Notes: a model not told the origin generated them from the sequence alone. 64,000 nucleotides of DNA from Alphaproteobacteria bacterium US3C007 (GCA_034423775.1 CP139918.1:1488001-1552000), one strand, 5' to 3'; numbered from the stretch's first letter, positions 52,125-60,971 are shown. Numbers and translations: made by a program.

Positions 52125-52889
52125 ATGAAGCAAATTTTGGTGATTGTTCCGTTTCCAATGTCAAAAGACAATTTGGCCCTGCGTAAACAACAGCTCGAAG
52201 CGGTTCAAATGTCTGAGCAAATGGCATTTACATTCAAAGCGGTGAAAGCTGCGCCTAAAAACTATATTTCAGAGGCTGATATGGTGCTTGCGGATGTGGC
52301 AATTCTGGAAGCTGGTCAAAGCGCTGTAGAGGATGGGTTTGATGCCGTTTGCGTGGATACGATGAGCGATTCCGGAGTGGCTGCGTTACGCTCGATTTTA
52401 TCGATCCCGGTTGTCGGGCCCGGACGGGCTTCCATGTTAACCGCCCTGATGTTGGGGCGGCGGTTTTCAATTCTGACAATGTGGAAAAAATGGGATCATC
52501 TTTACCAAAAAACGGCAAAAGACTTGGGTCTTCAGACGCAAATGGCCTCGATAAGATCGATCGACGTGGCTCCGGACAATCAAGCCTTATTAGAAGGTAA
52601 AGAAGAAGAGATTTTTTCAAAATTATTGTCTGCTGCGCAGCAAGCGATCGATCAAGACGGCGCTGATGTTATTTTGCTGGGGTCAACCACAATGCATCAA
52701 GCCCATGCGTATCTTGCTGATGCGTTAGATATCCCGGTGATCAATCCCGGCCCATTGACTTATAAACTGGTGGAAACCTTGCTGGGTTTGGGGCTTATGC
52801 AAAGCGCGCGCGCCTATCCAACATCGCCAGCACCGCGCGATGCTATGGTGCAGGCAATGATGGACGCTGCCGGTGAATTTAATCACTAA
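52125..52889 (+). CDS. Asp/Glu racemase-superfamily protein (hydantoin racemase / maleate isomerase-like), single-cysteine
   Basis: A 254-residue Asp/Glu/hydantoin racemase-fold protein. The first catalytic-cysteine region is DAVCVDTMSDSGV (about residues 74-86), so the first Cys is present. The second region reads ILLGSTTMHQ, with Ser where two-base racemases have Cys (LGCxGM). Family members include racemases, maleate isomerase and arylmalonate decarboxylase; the last also works with one Cys, although it keeps the second. The start at 52125 (MKQILVIVP) matches the family; the frame is open further upstream. It overlaps the end of the convergent NTF2-like gene by four bases. Confidence 0.82.
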   Translation: MKQILVIVPFPMSKDNLALRKQQLEAVQMSEQMAFTFKAVKAAPKNYISEADMVLADVAILEAGQSAVEDGFDAVCVDTMSDSGVAALRSILSIPVVGPGRASMLTALMLGRRFSILTMWKKWDHLYQKTAKDLGLQTQMASIRSIDVAPDNQALLEGKEEEIFSKLLSAAQQAIDQDGADVILLGSTTMHQAHAYLADALDIPVINPGPLTYKLVETLLGLGLMQSARAYPTSPAPRDAMVQAMMDAAGEFNH

Positions 52890-53278
52890 TCCGCATCAGC
52901 ATGGTTCAGCGTGTTTTCGCCGGCCATATAAACGCGCACAGTGTGAAACTTTTCATCCTTAAGCGTGAAAAAGTTGCAGTTGGATTTATAGACCAGCTGA
53001 CCCGTTTTTAGCATATTGGTGACTCTGAACCGGGTGGCAATTTCGGCATTCGTTGCATTTTCTACAAATGAAAACTGGTCATGGCGCACCCATTCATGCT
53101 TGGACCATAGCCGCTGGAACATTCCGCTAATCTCTTGATGCCCTTTTAGCACGATTCCATGCGTTTCGACCGAAAATAGACAGTCTTGGCATAATGTTGT
53201 TAATATAAGGGCCAAATCTTCTTGGTCGACACCACGAAAATAGTCCAACACGCGTTTCTGAAGAATTGTCTCGGCCAT
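52886..53278 (-). CDS. NTF2-like (SnoaL-type) protein
   Basis: A 130-residue protein with the NTF2-like pattern: an N-terminal helix (ETILQKRVLDYFRGVDQEDL), strand LCQDCLFSVETHGIVLKG, helix HQEISGMFQRLWSKH and then long strands (WVRHDQFSFVENATNAEIAT, FFTLKDEKFHTVRVYM). Members cyclise or isomerise ketones or bind small acids. It sits 13 bases downstream of the tautomerase-NTF2 fusion gene, probably in one transcript, so the two may act on the same molecule. Confidence 0.75.
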   Translation of the reverse strand: MAETILQKRVLDYFRGVDQEDLALILTTLCQDCLFSVETHGIVLKGHQEISGMFQRLWSKHEWVRHDQFSFVENATNAEIATRFRVTNMLKTGQLVYKSNCNFFTLKDEKFHTVRVYMAGENTLNHADAD

Positions 53279-53291
53279 TGCGTTAGCGCCC

Positions 53292-53855
53292 CTAATGTTG
53301 ATGCTTGTTCTCTGCTAAGTCATTCCAGACCTGCTGCTCTGTAATTTTGCCACCGCGTAAGGCGAACCGGTCGATGAAACGAATGCCCGCAAAGCTTTCG
53401 CCATTCAGCCAAGTGCCTTGAAGCGTTCCAAAGCAAAATACGGATGCGCTTTCACCTTCAAAAGCCGTTTCCATGCTTTCTATTGTTTTGGAAACGGATT
53501 GATATCGCGTTTTTGCCCAAGCCACCACTTGGTCAGGATGGCTGAAACTTACCCCGCCTGGGAATATCAGTTTGACGTCATCCGCCAGCCAGCCAACTGC
53601 CTCATCCAGCGCGCGCTTTTCCATTGCCGCAAGAAACGCCCTTACAATTTGATCGGGCTGTCTTGGCGCGGCGGCGGGCTTTTTGGGGCTGCGCCCGCGC
53701 ATATAATTTTCGGGCGCAACTTCTTTTACCGTTACGATTACAAATTCAGGTGATGCCCCAATGGCAGAACAGGCCGCATCGGTTATTCGTTCGCAAACCA
53801 AACGGCGCGTCGGCGCATCATAGCCTTCGATCAACGTACATTCTATAAGCGGCAT
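53292..53855 (-). CDS. Fusion of a 4-oxalocrotonate-tautomerase-like domain to an NTF2-like domain
   Basis: A 187-residue protein. Residues 1-60 form a tautomerase-like unit with the catalytic Pro directly after Met (MPLIECTLIEGYDAPTRRLV) and the ASPEFVIVTVKEVAPENYMR strand. A short Pro/Ala/Lys linker (about 58-67) leads to an NTF2/SnoaL domain (about 68-187): DQIVRAFLAAMEKRALDEAV, FPGGVSFSHPD, FCFGTLQGTW and GIRFIDRFALRGG. Both families handle keto-enol chemistry. It is upstream of a second NTF2-like gene, and divergent from the aconitase-family operon with 121 bases between. Confidence 0.8.
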   Translation of the reverse strand: MPLIECTLIEGYDAPTRRLVCERITDAACSAIGASPEFVIVTVKEVAPENYMRGRSPKKPAAAPRQPDQIVRAFLAAMEKRALDEAVGWLADDVKLIFPGGVSFSHPDQVVAWAKTRYQSVSKTIESMETAFEGESASVFCFGTLQGTWLNGESFAGIRFIDRFALRGGKITEQQVWNDLAENKHQH

Positions 53856-53976
53856 TCCATCTTCCTTTGTATTTTTGCCCGTTGAAATCCGAGCAATCGC
53901 CGTATCTTAATAGTAAGCAGCCGAGAAGGCCAAAGAAGATTATAGCAATGTGACAATTTTGTGATAGGCAGTTTGA

Positions 53977-55248
53977 ATGGATACTTTAGCAAAAGCGCTT
54001 ATTTCTAGGGCCTCTGGCCAGTCAAAGCTGCGCGTTGATGATGTTGTGATCTGCGAGGTTGATCTGGCTATGATCCACGATTCCGGCGGTCCGCGGCGGG
54101 TCAAACCGATTTTAGATCGATTGCAGCGGCAGGTTTGGGATAAAGATAAGATCGTTGTGGTGACGGATCATTATGTGCCGGCGGATAATGCGGAAACGCA
54201 AGCCATTCAAGCTTTGACAAAACAATGGGTCCAAGACCAATCTATAGATAAATTTTATGATGAGCAGGGCATTTGCCATGTTGTTCTGCCCGAGCGAGGG
54301 CATTTGGCTCCAGGGCTTTTCTGCGTTGGGGGGGATAGCCATTCACCCACCGGTGGCGCCTTTGGCGCCTATATGTTTGGCATCGGTGCGACTGAAATGG
54401 CCGGGGTGCTTGCAACGGGCGAAATTTGGATCAAGGTTCCAGAGACGATCCTTATGTCATGGCGCAATCAGTTAAGCGCTTATGTAACGGCGAAAGACAT
54501 GATGCTGGCAATGTGTCGTAAAATCGGTATGGGGGGCGGGCGGTATCAGGCCATCCAATATGCTGGGCAAACCATTCAAGCGCTTTCTATGCAAGAGCGG
54601 ATGACCTTATCTAACATGGCGGCAGAGCTGGGTGCGCAAGCCGGTTTAATTGCGCCAGATGAAGCTACCGTCGCTTTTGTACAGGCCGCGGGTGGCACGG
54701 TGCCTGCAAATTGGCGCGATTTTCAGATAGAGGCGGCGGAAAGCGCTGAAAATGTAATGCAATTTGATGCTGCCAGTTTAGAGCCGCAAATTGCGGCTCC
54801 GCATTCCCCTGAAAACGCTGATGCGGCAGATGCTTTTCGTAATATTTCCTTTGATGTGGCCTATATTGGGGCCTGTACGGGTGCCAAATATGTAGATCTG
54901 GCTGCAGCCGCAGAGGTTTTAAAGGGGCGGCGTATTGCAAAAAATGTGACGTTGAAAGTTGCGCCGGCCAGTTTGCGCGATCAAAATCGCGCCGCGCAGG
55001 ATGGAATAATGCAAATTTTGCAGGATGCTGGCGCCGAGTTTTTAGCCAATTCCTGCGGTATCTGCGCTGGCTATGGAGAAGATCGTTTGGCAGAGAACCA
55101 AGTTTGTCTATCTTCGACGGCGCGTAATTTTAAAGGCCGCATGGGCGCGCCGAGTTCACAAGTTTATTTGGCCTCTCCTTACACGGTCGCCGCTTCGGCC
55201 GTCACGGGCAGATTGAGTGACCCCAGACAGGTTATGGGGGGCGGATAG
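53977..55248 (+). CDS. Aconitase-superfamily hydratase, large subunit (LeuC/dimethylmaleate-hydratase-like)
   Basis: A 423-residue 4Fe-4S hydro-lyase subunit. The usual LeuC-type start (LAKALISRASGQSKLRVDDVV) is present, with CVGGDSHSPTGGAFGAYMFG (about residues 117-136). Cluster cysteines lie in YIGACTGAKYVD (about 307) and NSCGICAGYGED (about 357 and 360), so all three ligands are present. The first motif differs from the LeuC GSCTNGR, indicating a different substrate. The true leucine-pathway role is unlikely because the gene is in a catabolic operon. It joins the small subunit without a gap. By the next gene I infer hydration of a substituted maleate. Confidence 0.87.
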   Translation: MDTLAKALISRASGQSKLRVDDVVICEVDLAMIHDSGGPRRVKPILDRLQRQVWDKDKIVVVTDHYVPADNAETQAIQALTKQWVQDQSIDKFYDEQGICHVVLPERGHLAPGLFCVGGDSHSPTGGAFGAYMFGIGATEMAGVLATGEIWIKVPETILMSWRNQLSAYVTAKDMMLAMCRKIGMGGGRYQAIQYAGQTIQALSMQERMTLSNMAAELGAQAGLIAPDEATVAFVQAAGGTVPANWRDFQIEAAESAENVMQFDAASLEPQIAAPHSPENADAADAFRNISFDVAYIGACTGAKYVDLAAAAEVLKGRRIAKNVTLKVAPASLRDQNRAAQDGIMQILQDAGAEFLANSCGICAGYGEDRLAENQVCLSSTARNFKGRMGAPSSQVYLASPYTVAASAVTGRLSDPRQVMGGG

Positions 55249-55755
55249 ATGGCGCGCTTGTGGCGGTTTGACACAACGATTGATACGGATGTTTTGGCGC
55301 CGGGCTTTTATATGAAAAAGCCCTTGGAAGAGCTGGCGCGCCATTGCCTTGAGGCGGTGCGGCCTGAATTTGCCGCTTCTGTACGGCCTGGCGATGTGAT
55401 GTTGGCCAATGCCAATATGGGGGTTGGATCTTCGCGTGAACAAGCCGCTGAAGTTTTGAAATATTTGGGGATAGCTGCGGTTATTGCCCCCAGTTTTGCG
55501 GGTATTTTTTATCGAAATGCGATTAATTTGGGATTGCCTGTCTTGGTAATAGATGCAGCGCTTATGGGTTTGCCAGAATTGGTTGATGGAGCAGATGTGG
55601 ATTTTGACTTTCACGCGGCTACATTGAGCCTAGAAGGGCGAGGCGCGAATATTCCGCTGAACCCTTTACCAGACTTTTTGAAACGCCTCATTTTGGATGG
55701 TGGTCTGGTGCCACATCTGGAGAAGCGGTTTCAACGTGAGGAGAGCGGCCAATGA
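55249..55755 (+). CDS. Aconitase-superfamily hydratase, small subunit (LeuD-like)
   Basis: A 168-residue swivel-domain subunit. It contains the family motif NMGVGSSREQAAEVLKYLGI (about residues 58-77), where LeuD-type proteins have GSSREHA and this one has Gln for His. The IAPSFAGIFYRNAINLGLPV segment (about 81-100) is also conserved. It follows the large subunit directly (one base after its stop) and overlaps the lyase gene by four bases (ATGA). The heterodimer forms the complete hydratase. Confidence 0.87.
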   Translation: MARLWRFDTTIDTDVLAPGFYMKKPLEELARHCLEAVRPEFAASVRPGDVMLANANMGVGSSREQAAEVLKYLGIAAVIAPSFAGIFYRNAINLGLPVLVIDAALMGLPELVDGADVDFDFHAATLSLEGRGANIPLNPLPDFLKRLILDGGLVPHLEKRFQREESGQ

Positions 55756-56621
55756 GTTTGCGCGACGCGCTTGAAAAAGACGGTCTGATCATTGCGCCAG
55801 GTGTGTATGATGCTTTGTCGGGTTTGATCGCAAGCCAGTCGGGCGCTCAGGCTCTTTATTTATCGGGGGCCAGCCTAGCATATACGCGATTTGGAACCTC
55901 TGATATTGGCCTGATCAGCGTTTCTGAAGTGAATGACACGATCGCCGCAATCACCGATCGCATAAATATTCCGATAATTGTCGACGCAGATACAGGTTTT
56001 GGCAATGCGTTGAACGTTCAGCGCACGGTGCGTAGTTTTGAGCGTTCAGGCGCGCATGCGATTCAACTTGAAGATCAGTCTTTTCCAAAGAAATGTGGCC
56101 ATTTGGATGGGAAAAAACTGGTCTCAACGCAAGAGATGGTTGGGAAAATTCAGGCTGCGCTTGACGCCCGTGCCAGTGAGGAGACGTTGATCATTGCACG
56201 CACGGATGCGCGCGCGGTTGAGGGGTTTGCCCAAGCGATTGAGCGCGCCTGGGCCTATAAAGAGGCGGGGGCCGATATCTTATTTGTCGAAGCCCCCCAA
56301 TCGCTTCAAGAAATGCAGCATATATGCGCAGAATTTTCAGCTCAGATCCCCCTTTTGGCCAATATGGTCGAAGGTGGTAAAACACCGATTTCTTCCGCCA
56401 GTGAACTGGCAAAGCTCGGTTATAAAATAGCCATATTTCCTGGCGGGGCTGTGCGCGCGATTGCGCATCATTTGCAGGCCTATTACACTGGCTTGCTGAC
56501 CCATGGAAATAATCAGAAATTTTCAGATAAAATGCACGACTTTAACGGTCTGAACGATTTACTCGGCACCAAAGACCTGATTGAGCTCGGGCGCAAATAC
56601 GAAGATCAAGGGAATATTTGA
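55752..56621 (+). CDS. Isocitrate lyase/PEP mutase-family C-C lyase (2-methylisocitrate or dimethylmalate lyase-like)
   Basis: A 289-residue TIM-barrel lyase. Metal-binding DADTGFGNALNVQRTV is at about residues 77-92. The catalytic loop QSFPKKCGHLDGKKLV (about 110-125) has the KKCGH motif found in the true lyases (isocitrate, 2-methylisocitrate, 2,3-dimethylmalate) but not in mutases or oxaloacetate decarboxylases. IARTDARAVEGFAQAI and AGADILFVEAP are conserved. It should split a 2-hydroxy-diacid or -triacid into pyruvate or glyoxylate plus a carboxylate. It follows the hydratase subunits in one operon, so it probably uses their product. Confidence 0.88.
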   Translation: MSLRDALEKDGLIIAPGVYDALSGLIASQSGAQALYLSGASLAYTRFGTSDIGLISVSEVNDTIAAITDRINIPIIVDADTGFGNALNVQRTVRSFERSGAHAIQLEDQSFPKKCGHLDGKKLVSTQEMVGKIQAALDARASEETLIIARTDARAVEGFAQAIERAWAYKEAGADILFVEAPQSLQEMQHICAEFSAQIPLLANMVEGGKTPISSASELAKLGYKIAIFPGGAVRAIAHHLQAYYTGLLTHGNNQKFSDKMHDFNGLNDLLGTKDLIELGRKYEDQGNI

Positions 56622-56628
56622 ACATATT

Positions 56629-58302
56629 ATGACGGATATGAGTTTAGACCCGGTCACCCTTGCGATTTTGAAGGGCAGGCTTGAGCAAATCGCCGATGAG
56701 ATGGATGCCACTTTGTTTCGATCTGCGTTTAACCCGATTATCGCTGAAGCGCATGATGCCAGCCATGGCATCTACGATGCGATCACCGGTGAAACCTTGG
56801 TACAAGGCAAGTCTGGGCTACCGATTTTTGTTGGAGTGATGGCTTTTGCGGTCAAGGCGGTGATCGAAAAAGTTGCGCGCGATGGTAATTTAAGCGATGG
56901 GGATGTGTTCATCTTCAACGATCCTTATGAGGGGGGGACGCATCTGTCTGATTTTCGACTGGTCAAGCCGATCTATCGAAATGGAACCGTCTTTTGTTAT
57001 TTGGCTTCGGTTGGGCATTGGCATGATGTGGGCGGCAATGTTCCTGGAAATTACAATCCAGAAGCCACGGAATCTTTTCAAGAAGGCATGTTGATTCCCC
57101 CAGTAAAACTTTTTTCAGCCGGAGTTTTGAACACAGATATTGTGGATATTCTTTCCTCCAATTCGCGCTTGCCAAATTCACTTTATGGAGATCTTAACGG
57201 CCAAATCAATGCGCTTGATTTAGGCCATCAACGGTTGAACGACCTGCTTGATCAATATGGCGAAACCGATATACAAACCGCGCTGGGCCTTCTTAAATCG
57301 CGTGCAAATCGTATGATGCGCGACCATTTGCAGGCTTTGCCAAATGGTACGATCTCTGTCGAAGACTTTCTTGACAATGATGGCGTGCATGATGTGGCGC
57401 TTAAACTGGCGGTTGATCTGAGCATTGATGGCGAACGCCTCACGGTGGATTTCAGCCGTTCGAGCCAGGCCTGTGCAGGGCCAGTGAATATTTCCCGATC
57501 AACAACGATTGCCGCAACCTATGTAGCATTGAAACACATCTTTACCGATGTGCCGGCGAATGCGGGCGTTTTACAGCCCGTCGAGTTTATCATACCCGAA
57601 GATAGTTTTTTAAGCGTGAAAGCGCCAAAGCCTGTTGGGGGCTACACGGAAACCATCCTACGCCTCATTGATGTGTTGTTTTGTGCTTTCGAGCATATTG
57701 CGCCCGAGCGGGTGAATGGCTGCGCCTATGGAACCATCAATGCCTTGTCTATGGCGGGGCATCGCTCAAACGGCGCGCGTTGGGTGATGTTTTCGTTTTT
57801 TGGCGGTGGCCATGGTGGGCACCCAGAAGGAGATGGGCTGAACCATGGTAATGCGCCCATTTCAACCGCAACGATCCCGCCATTGGAAATCCTTGAAGCG
57901 GCCTATCCCGTGGCCTTCACGCAATGGGCGCTTCGTCCGGATTCGGGCGGCGTTGGGAAGCATCGTGGCGGGTTGGGAGCCATCTATGAAATTGAGTTGC
58001 TGGAAGAAAGTGCCACGGTGTTTTTGTTTGGCGAGCGTGGTAAATTCCCGCCTCCTGGAGTCGTTGGAGGAGGCGCTGGGGCGATGAATAAATTTGCTTA
58101 CCAAAGCGCTGATGAAGAGACTGCTTTTCCCGATAAAACGCCGCCTTTGGCCTCAAAAATCACGGGCGTGAAACTGCGCAGAGGTCAACGGGTTCGTTTG
58201 GAAACTCCGGGTGGAGGTGGCTATGGTAACGCGCAAGAGCGCCCTGAAGAGCTGATACGCAATGATCTTGCGCAAGGTTACGTTTCTGGAAAAAAATCAT
58301 GA
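56629..58302 (+). CDS. Hydantoinase B / oxoprolinase-family subunit
   Basis: A 557-residue HyuB-type subunit of ATP-dependent hydantoinase/5-oxoprolinase. It starts SLDPVTLAILKGRLEQIADE and contains FNDPYEGGTHLSDFRLVKPI (about residues 91-110), the GHWHDVGG metal-site segment, ACAGPVNISRSTTIAATY and the C-terminal KLRRGQRVRLETPGGGGYGN. With HyuA it opens a five-membered cyclic amide or imide using ATP. ATG 56629 is chosen by homology; the next ATG (56638) and an upstream TTG are possible. It lies 7 bases after the lyase gene and overlaps HyuA by four bases. Confidence 0.87.
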   Translation: MTDMSLDPVTLAILKGRLEQIADEMDATLFRSAFNPIIAEAHDASHGIYDAITGETLVQGKSGLPIFVGVMAFAVKAVIEKVARDGNLSDGDVFIFNDPYEGGTHLSDFRLVKPIYRNGTVFCYLASVGHWHDVGGNVPGNYNPEATESFQEGMLIPPVKLFSAGVLNTDIVDILSSNSRLPNSLYGDLNGQINALDLGHQRLNDLLDQYGETDIQTALGLLKSRANRMMRDHLQALPNGTISVEDFLDNDGVHDVALKLAVDLSIDGERLTVDFSRSSQACAGPVNISRSTTIAATYVALKHIFTDVPANAGVLQPVEFIIPEDSFLSVKAPKPVGGYTETILRLIDVLFCAFEHIAPERVNGCAYGTINALSMAGHRSNGARWVMFSFFGGGHGGHPEGDGLNHGNAPISTATIPPLEILEAAYPVAFTQWALRPDSGGVGKHRGGLGAIYEIELLEESATVFLFGERGKFPPPGVVGGGAGAMNKFAYQSADEETAFPDKTPPLASKITGVKLRRGQRVRLETPGGGGYGNAQERPEELIRNDLAQGYVSGKKS

Positions 58303-60353
58303 GTAAATCAATCGTTATTGGTGTCGATGTTGGCGGCACATTCACCGACACGTTGGCGCTTGATGAGGCGACTGGCGCCGTCAGAGTTGAAAAGGTTCCC
58401 TCTACCAAGGGCGATCAATCCAACGGATTTCTAAGCGGTATTCTGGCGGCAACCGATCATGATCTCAGTTCTGTATCCACGATCATTCACGGAACCACGG
58501 TTGCAACCAACGCTTTGTTAGAGCGCAAGGGGGCAAAGGCCGGCATCATAACCACCGAAGGGTTTCGCGACGTTCTGGAAATGCGGCGGCGCGATCGCCC
58601 TTCAACCTGGGGGCTTTGGGGGCAATTTACGCCGGTCATTGAACGCAAATGCCGTCTGGAAGTGCCCGAACGTACCTTGGCGAATGGTACGGTTGTGAAA
58701 GATGTGGATGAAGCTTCAATTAAAGCGGCGGCGCAGGATTTGATTGCTCAAGGTTGTGACTCTGTCTGTCTGTTTTTTATCAATGGCTATGCAAATACGG
58801 ATAATGAAACCAAAGCTGCACGGATTTTGCGGCAGGTTTGGCCCAATGATTATGTCAGTGTGGCGACAGAAATCCTTCCTGAAATTCGCGAATTTGAACG
58901 TTGCTCTACGGCGAGTTTGAACGCCTATCTGCAGCCGGTTGTTGCCAATTATCTGGCGCGTTTGGAAACCCGCATTGCAGAGGATGACGCTGGCTCTGAA
59001 ATATTAATCGTTCAGTCTAATGGCGGGATTATGTCGGTTGATACAGCCAAAGCGCTTCCGGTGCGCACGGCGCTGTCGGGCCCTGCTGCAGGTGTTGTGG
59101 CGGCGCGACAAATTGCCAAGGCTGCTGGTTTTGAAAATGTGATTACCTGCGATATGGGGGGTACGTCATTTGATGTATCGCTGGTGGCCGATGGCCAAAA
59201 CATGCTGACATCTCAAGCCAGTATTGATTTTGGAATGGTTATCCGAACCCCGATGATTGAAATGTCAACGATTGGGGCAGGGGGCGGCTCAATCGCGCAT
59301 ATCGATGAAACAGGCCTGCTTGAAATAGGAACCGATAGCGCGGGCTCTGATCCCGGTCCGGCGTGCTATGGCTTGGGAAATGAACGACCCACCGTTACAG
59401 ATGCAAATTTGGTTTTGGGCCGCATTGATGCGCGCAAACCGATCGGCAACAAGCTCGAGGCTTTGGATCGTGACGCCGCCGTGGCCGCGATAAAAACGCA
59501 TATCGCTGACCCATTGGGGATGGATGTCGAAGAAACCGCAGAAGCGCTTATTAAAGTGGCCAATTCCAAAATGGCGGGCGCGATACGGCTGATTTCGATT
59601 GAGCGCGGTCATGATCCGAAAATATTTGCTGCCATGCCTTTCGGGGGCGGCGGGGCGCTTCATGCAGGGGCCCTTATGCAAGATATCGGTTTAGCAGCGG
59701 CGGTTATTCCCCGCTACCCGGGCGTAAACTCGGCCTTGGGTTGCGTGATGTCTGACCTGCGCCATGATGAAGTGCGCACGTTAAATACGATGCTGGATGG
59801 CCTTAATTGCAAGGAGATAAGTGGGCTGATCCAGGCGATGACGCAGATGGGGCATTCGATCATCAAAAAATCAAAAGCGCAGTTGGTGGCAACAGAAAGC
59901 GTGATCGAATTGGATATGCTCTATATGGGGCAAACCCACGCTGTTGCGGTGCCAATCCCCAGCGATAAACCCATAAGCCCGGACCTTATCCGAGCCGCGT
60001 TTGAGGCAACCTATCTCAAAACCTATAGCCGATTGTTGGATCAAATCCCAATTCGAATTTTAAACCTGCGCCTGTCGGTGATTGGGAAGCGTCCGCAGAT
60101 TGATATTAAAATGCTGGCACGCGGAAAACGTGCTGAAAGCGTTGCAGCCTGTTACTTGGCAGATCAAAAGATATTTGCAAATGGTGCCTGGCATGACGCG
60201 GGTATTTACGACCGCCTTTTATTGCCTCAGGGCAGCAAAATTTTAGGCCCCGCGCTGTTGGTGCAGCCAGATGCAACGATTTACGTCGACCCTGGTCTGA
60301 GTGCAGAGGTTGATGATTTTGGTAATATTATTATGAAATCAGAGGAGGATTAA
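58299..60353 (+). CDS. Hydantoinase A / oxoprolinase-family subunit
   Basis: A 684-residue HyuA-type subunit with an ASKHA-like ATPase fold. The N-terminal phosphate motif is GVDVGGTFTDTLALDEATG (about residues 8-26). IHGTTVATNALLERKGAKAG, ALSGPAAGVVAARQIAKAAG and ITCDMGGTSFDVSLV (the second phosphate motif, about 278-292) follow, then FGGGGALHAGALMQDIG. It is the ATP-using partner of HyuB. The pair also resembles acetone carboxylase and N-methylhydantoinase subunits, so the substrate could be any related lactam, imide or ketone. The overlap with HyuB and direct adjacency to the next gene show one operon. Confidence 0.88.
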   Translation: MSKSIVIGVDVGGTFTDTLALDEATGAVRVEKVPSTKGDQSNGFLSGILAATDHDLSSVSTIIHGTTVATNALLERKGAKAGIITTEGFRDVLEMRRRDRPSTWGLWGQFTPVIERKCRLEVPERTLANGTVVKDVDEASIKAAAQDLIAQGCDSVCLFFINGYANTDNETKAARILRQVWPNDYVSVATEILPEIREFERCSTASLNAYLQPVVANYLARLETRIAEDDAGSEILIVQSNGGIMSVDTAKALPVRTALSGPAAGVVAARQIAKAAGFENVITCDMGGTSFDVSLVADGQNMLTSQASIDFGMVIRTPMIEMSTIGAGGGSIAHIDETGLLEIGTDSAGSDPGPACYGLGNERPTVTDANLVLGRIDARKPIGNKLEALDRDAAVAAIKTHIADPLGMDVEETAEALIKVANSKMAGAIRLISIERGHDPKIFAAMPFGGGGALHAGALMQDIGLAAAVIPRYPGVNSALGCVMSDLRHDEVRTLNTMLDGLNCKEISGLIQAMTQMGHSIIKKSKAQLVATESVIELDMLYMGQTHAVAVPIPSDKPISPDLIRAAFEATYLKTYSRLLDQIPIRILNLRLSVIGKRPQIDIKMLARGKRAESVAACYLADQKIFANGAWHDAGIYDRLLLPQGSKILGPALLVQPDATIYVDPGLSAEVDDFGNIIMKSEED

Positions 60354-60965
60354 ATGTCTCAACATGAATTTATTCCCTCGCAAACGGCAGTGCTTATCGT
60401 CGATTTGCAGAACGATTTTTTGCACCCTGAAGGGGCTTATGGGCGCTCTGGAACCTCTAGTTCGGCGATTGCAGCTTTGCCCGAAAAGATTGGCCCTTTG
60501 CTCGATGTTGTACGAAGCGCTGGCGGTTGGATCGTTTCCACGCAGTTTACTTTGGTGCCCGGAAAACAAGGCGCGCCTTTTATCTCGACGCATCTGAAAA
60601 AATTAAGGCCGTTTCTCACGCGGGGTGATTTCAAGCCCGGTGGGTGGGGGCATAGTTTGGTCGATGAGCTTCAGCCTGCGGATATCACGATCGAAAAGGT
60701 AGCCTATTCGGCGTTTTATCAATCGCGCTTGGAGTTTGCGCTTAATCGCGCGGGGATCACAACCTTAATGGTTTGTGGAATTGTTACCAATGGCGGCGTC
60801 GCATCAACAGTGCGAGAGGCGCATGTGCGTGATTTCCACACCATCACATTAGAGGATGGGTGTGCCGCCTTTAGTGCCGAAACCCATGATATCTCGATCG
60901 CATCACTCGCCACGGTTGGGGATGTGATCTCTATACGGGATGCCATAAATTTATTTGAAGGATGA
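60354..60965 (+). CDS. Isochorismatase-fold hydrolase lacking the nucleophilic cysteine
   Basis: A 203-residue protein of the isochorismatase/cysteine-hydrolase superfamily. The catalytic Asp (LIVDLQNDFLHPEG, about residues 15-28) and Lys (IEKVAYSAFYQSRLEFAL, about 104-121) are present. The Cys motif (usually TNxCVxxTxxxA) reads VTNGGVASTVREA, with Gly at the nucleophile position. Nicotinamidase and N-carbamoylsarcosine amidase need that Cys; true isochorismatases (EntB, PhzD) lack it. So it may not be an amidase. It is separated from HyuA only by the start codon (GAGGAGGATTAAATG), and from the FAD enzyme by 6 bases. Confidence 0.85.
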   Translation: MSQHEFIPSQTAVLIVDLQNDFLHPEGAYGRSGTSSSAIAALPEKIGPLLDVVRSAGGWIVSTQFTLVPGKQGAPFISTHLKKLRPFLTRGDFKPGGWGHSLVDELQPADITIEKVAYSAFYQSRLEFALNRAGITTLMVCGIVTNGGVASTVREAHVRDFHTITLEDGCAAFSAETHDISIASLATVGDVISIRDAINLFEG

Positions 60966-60971
60966 AAACCA

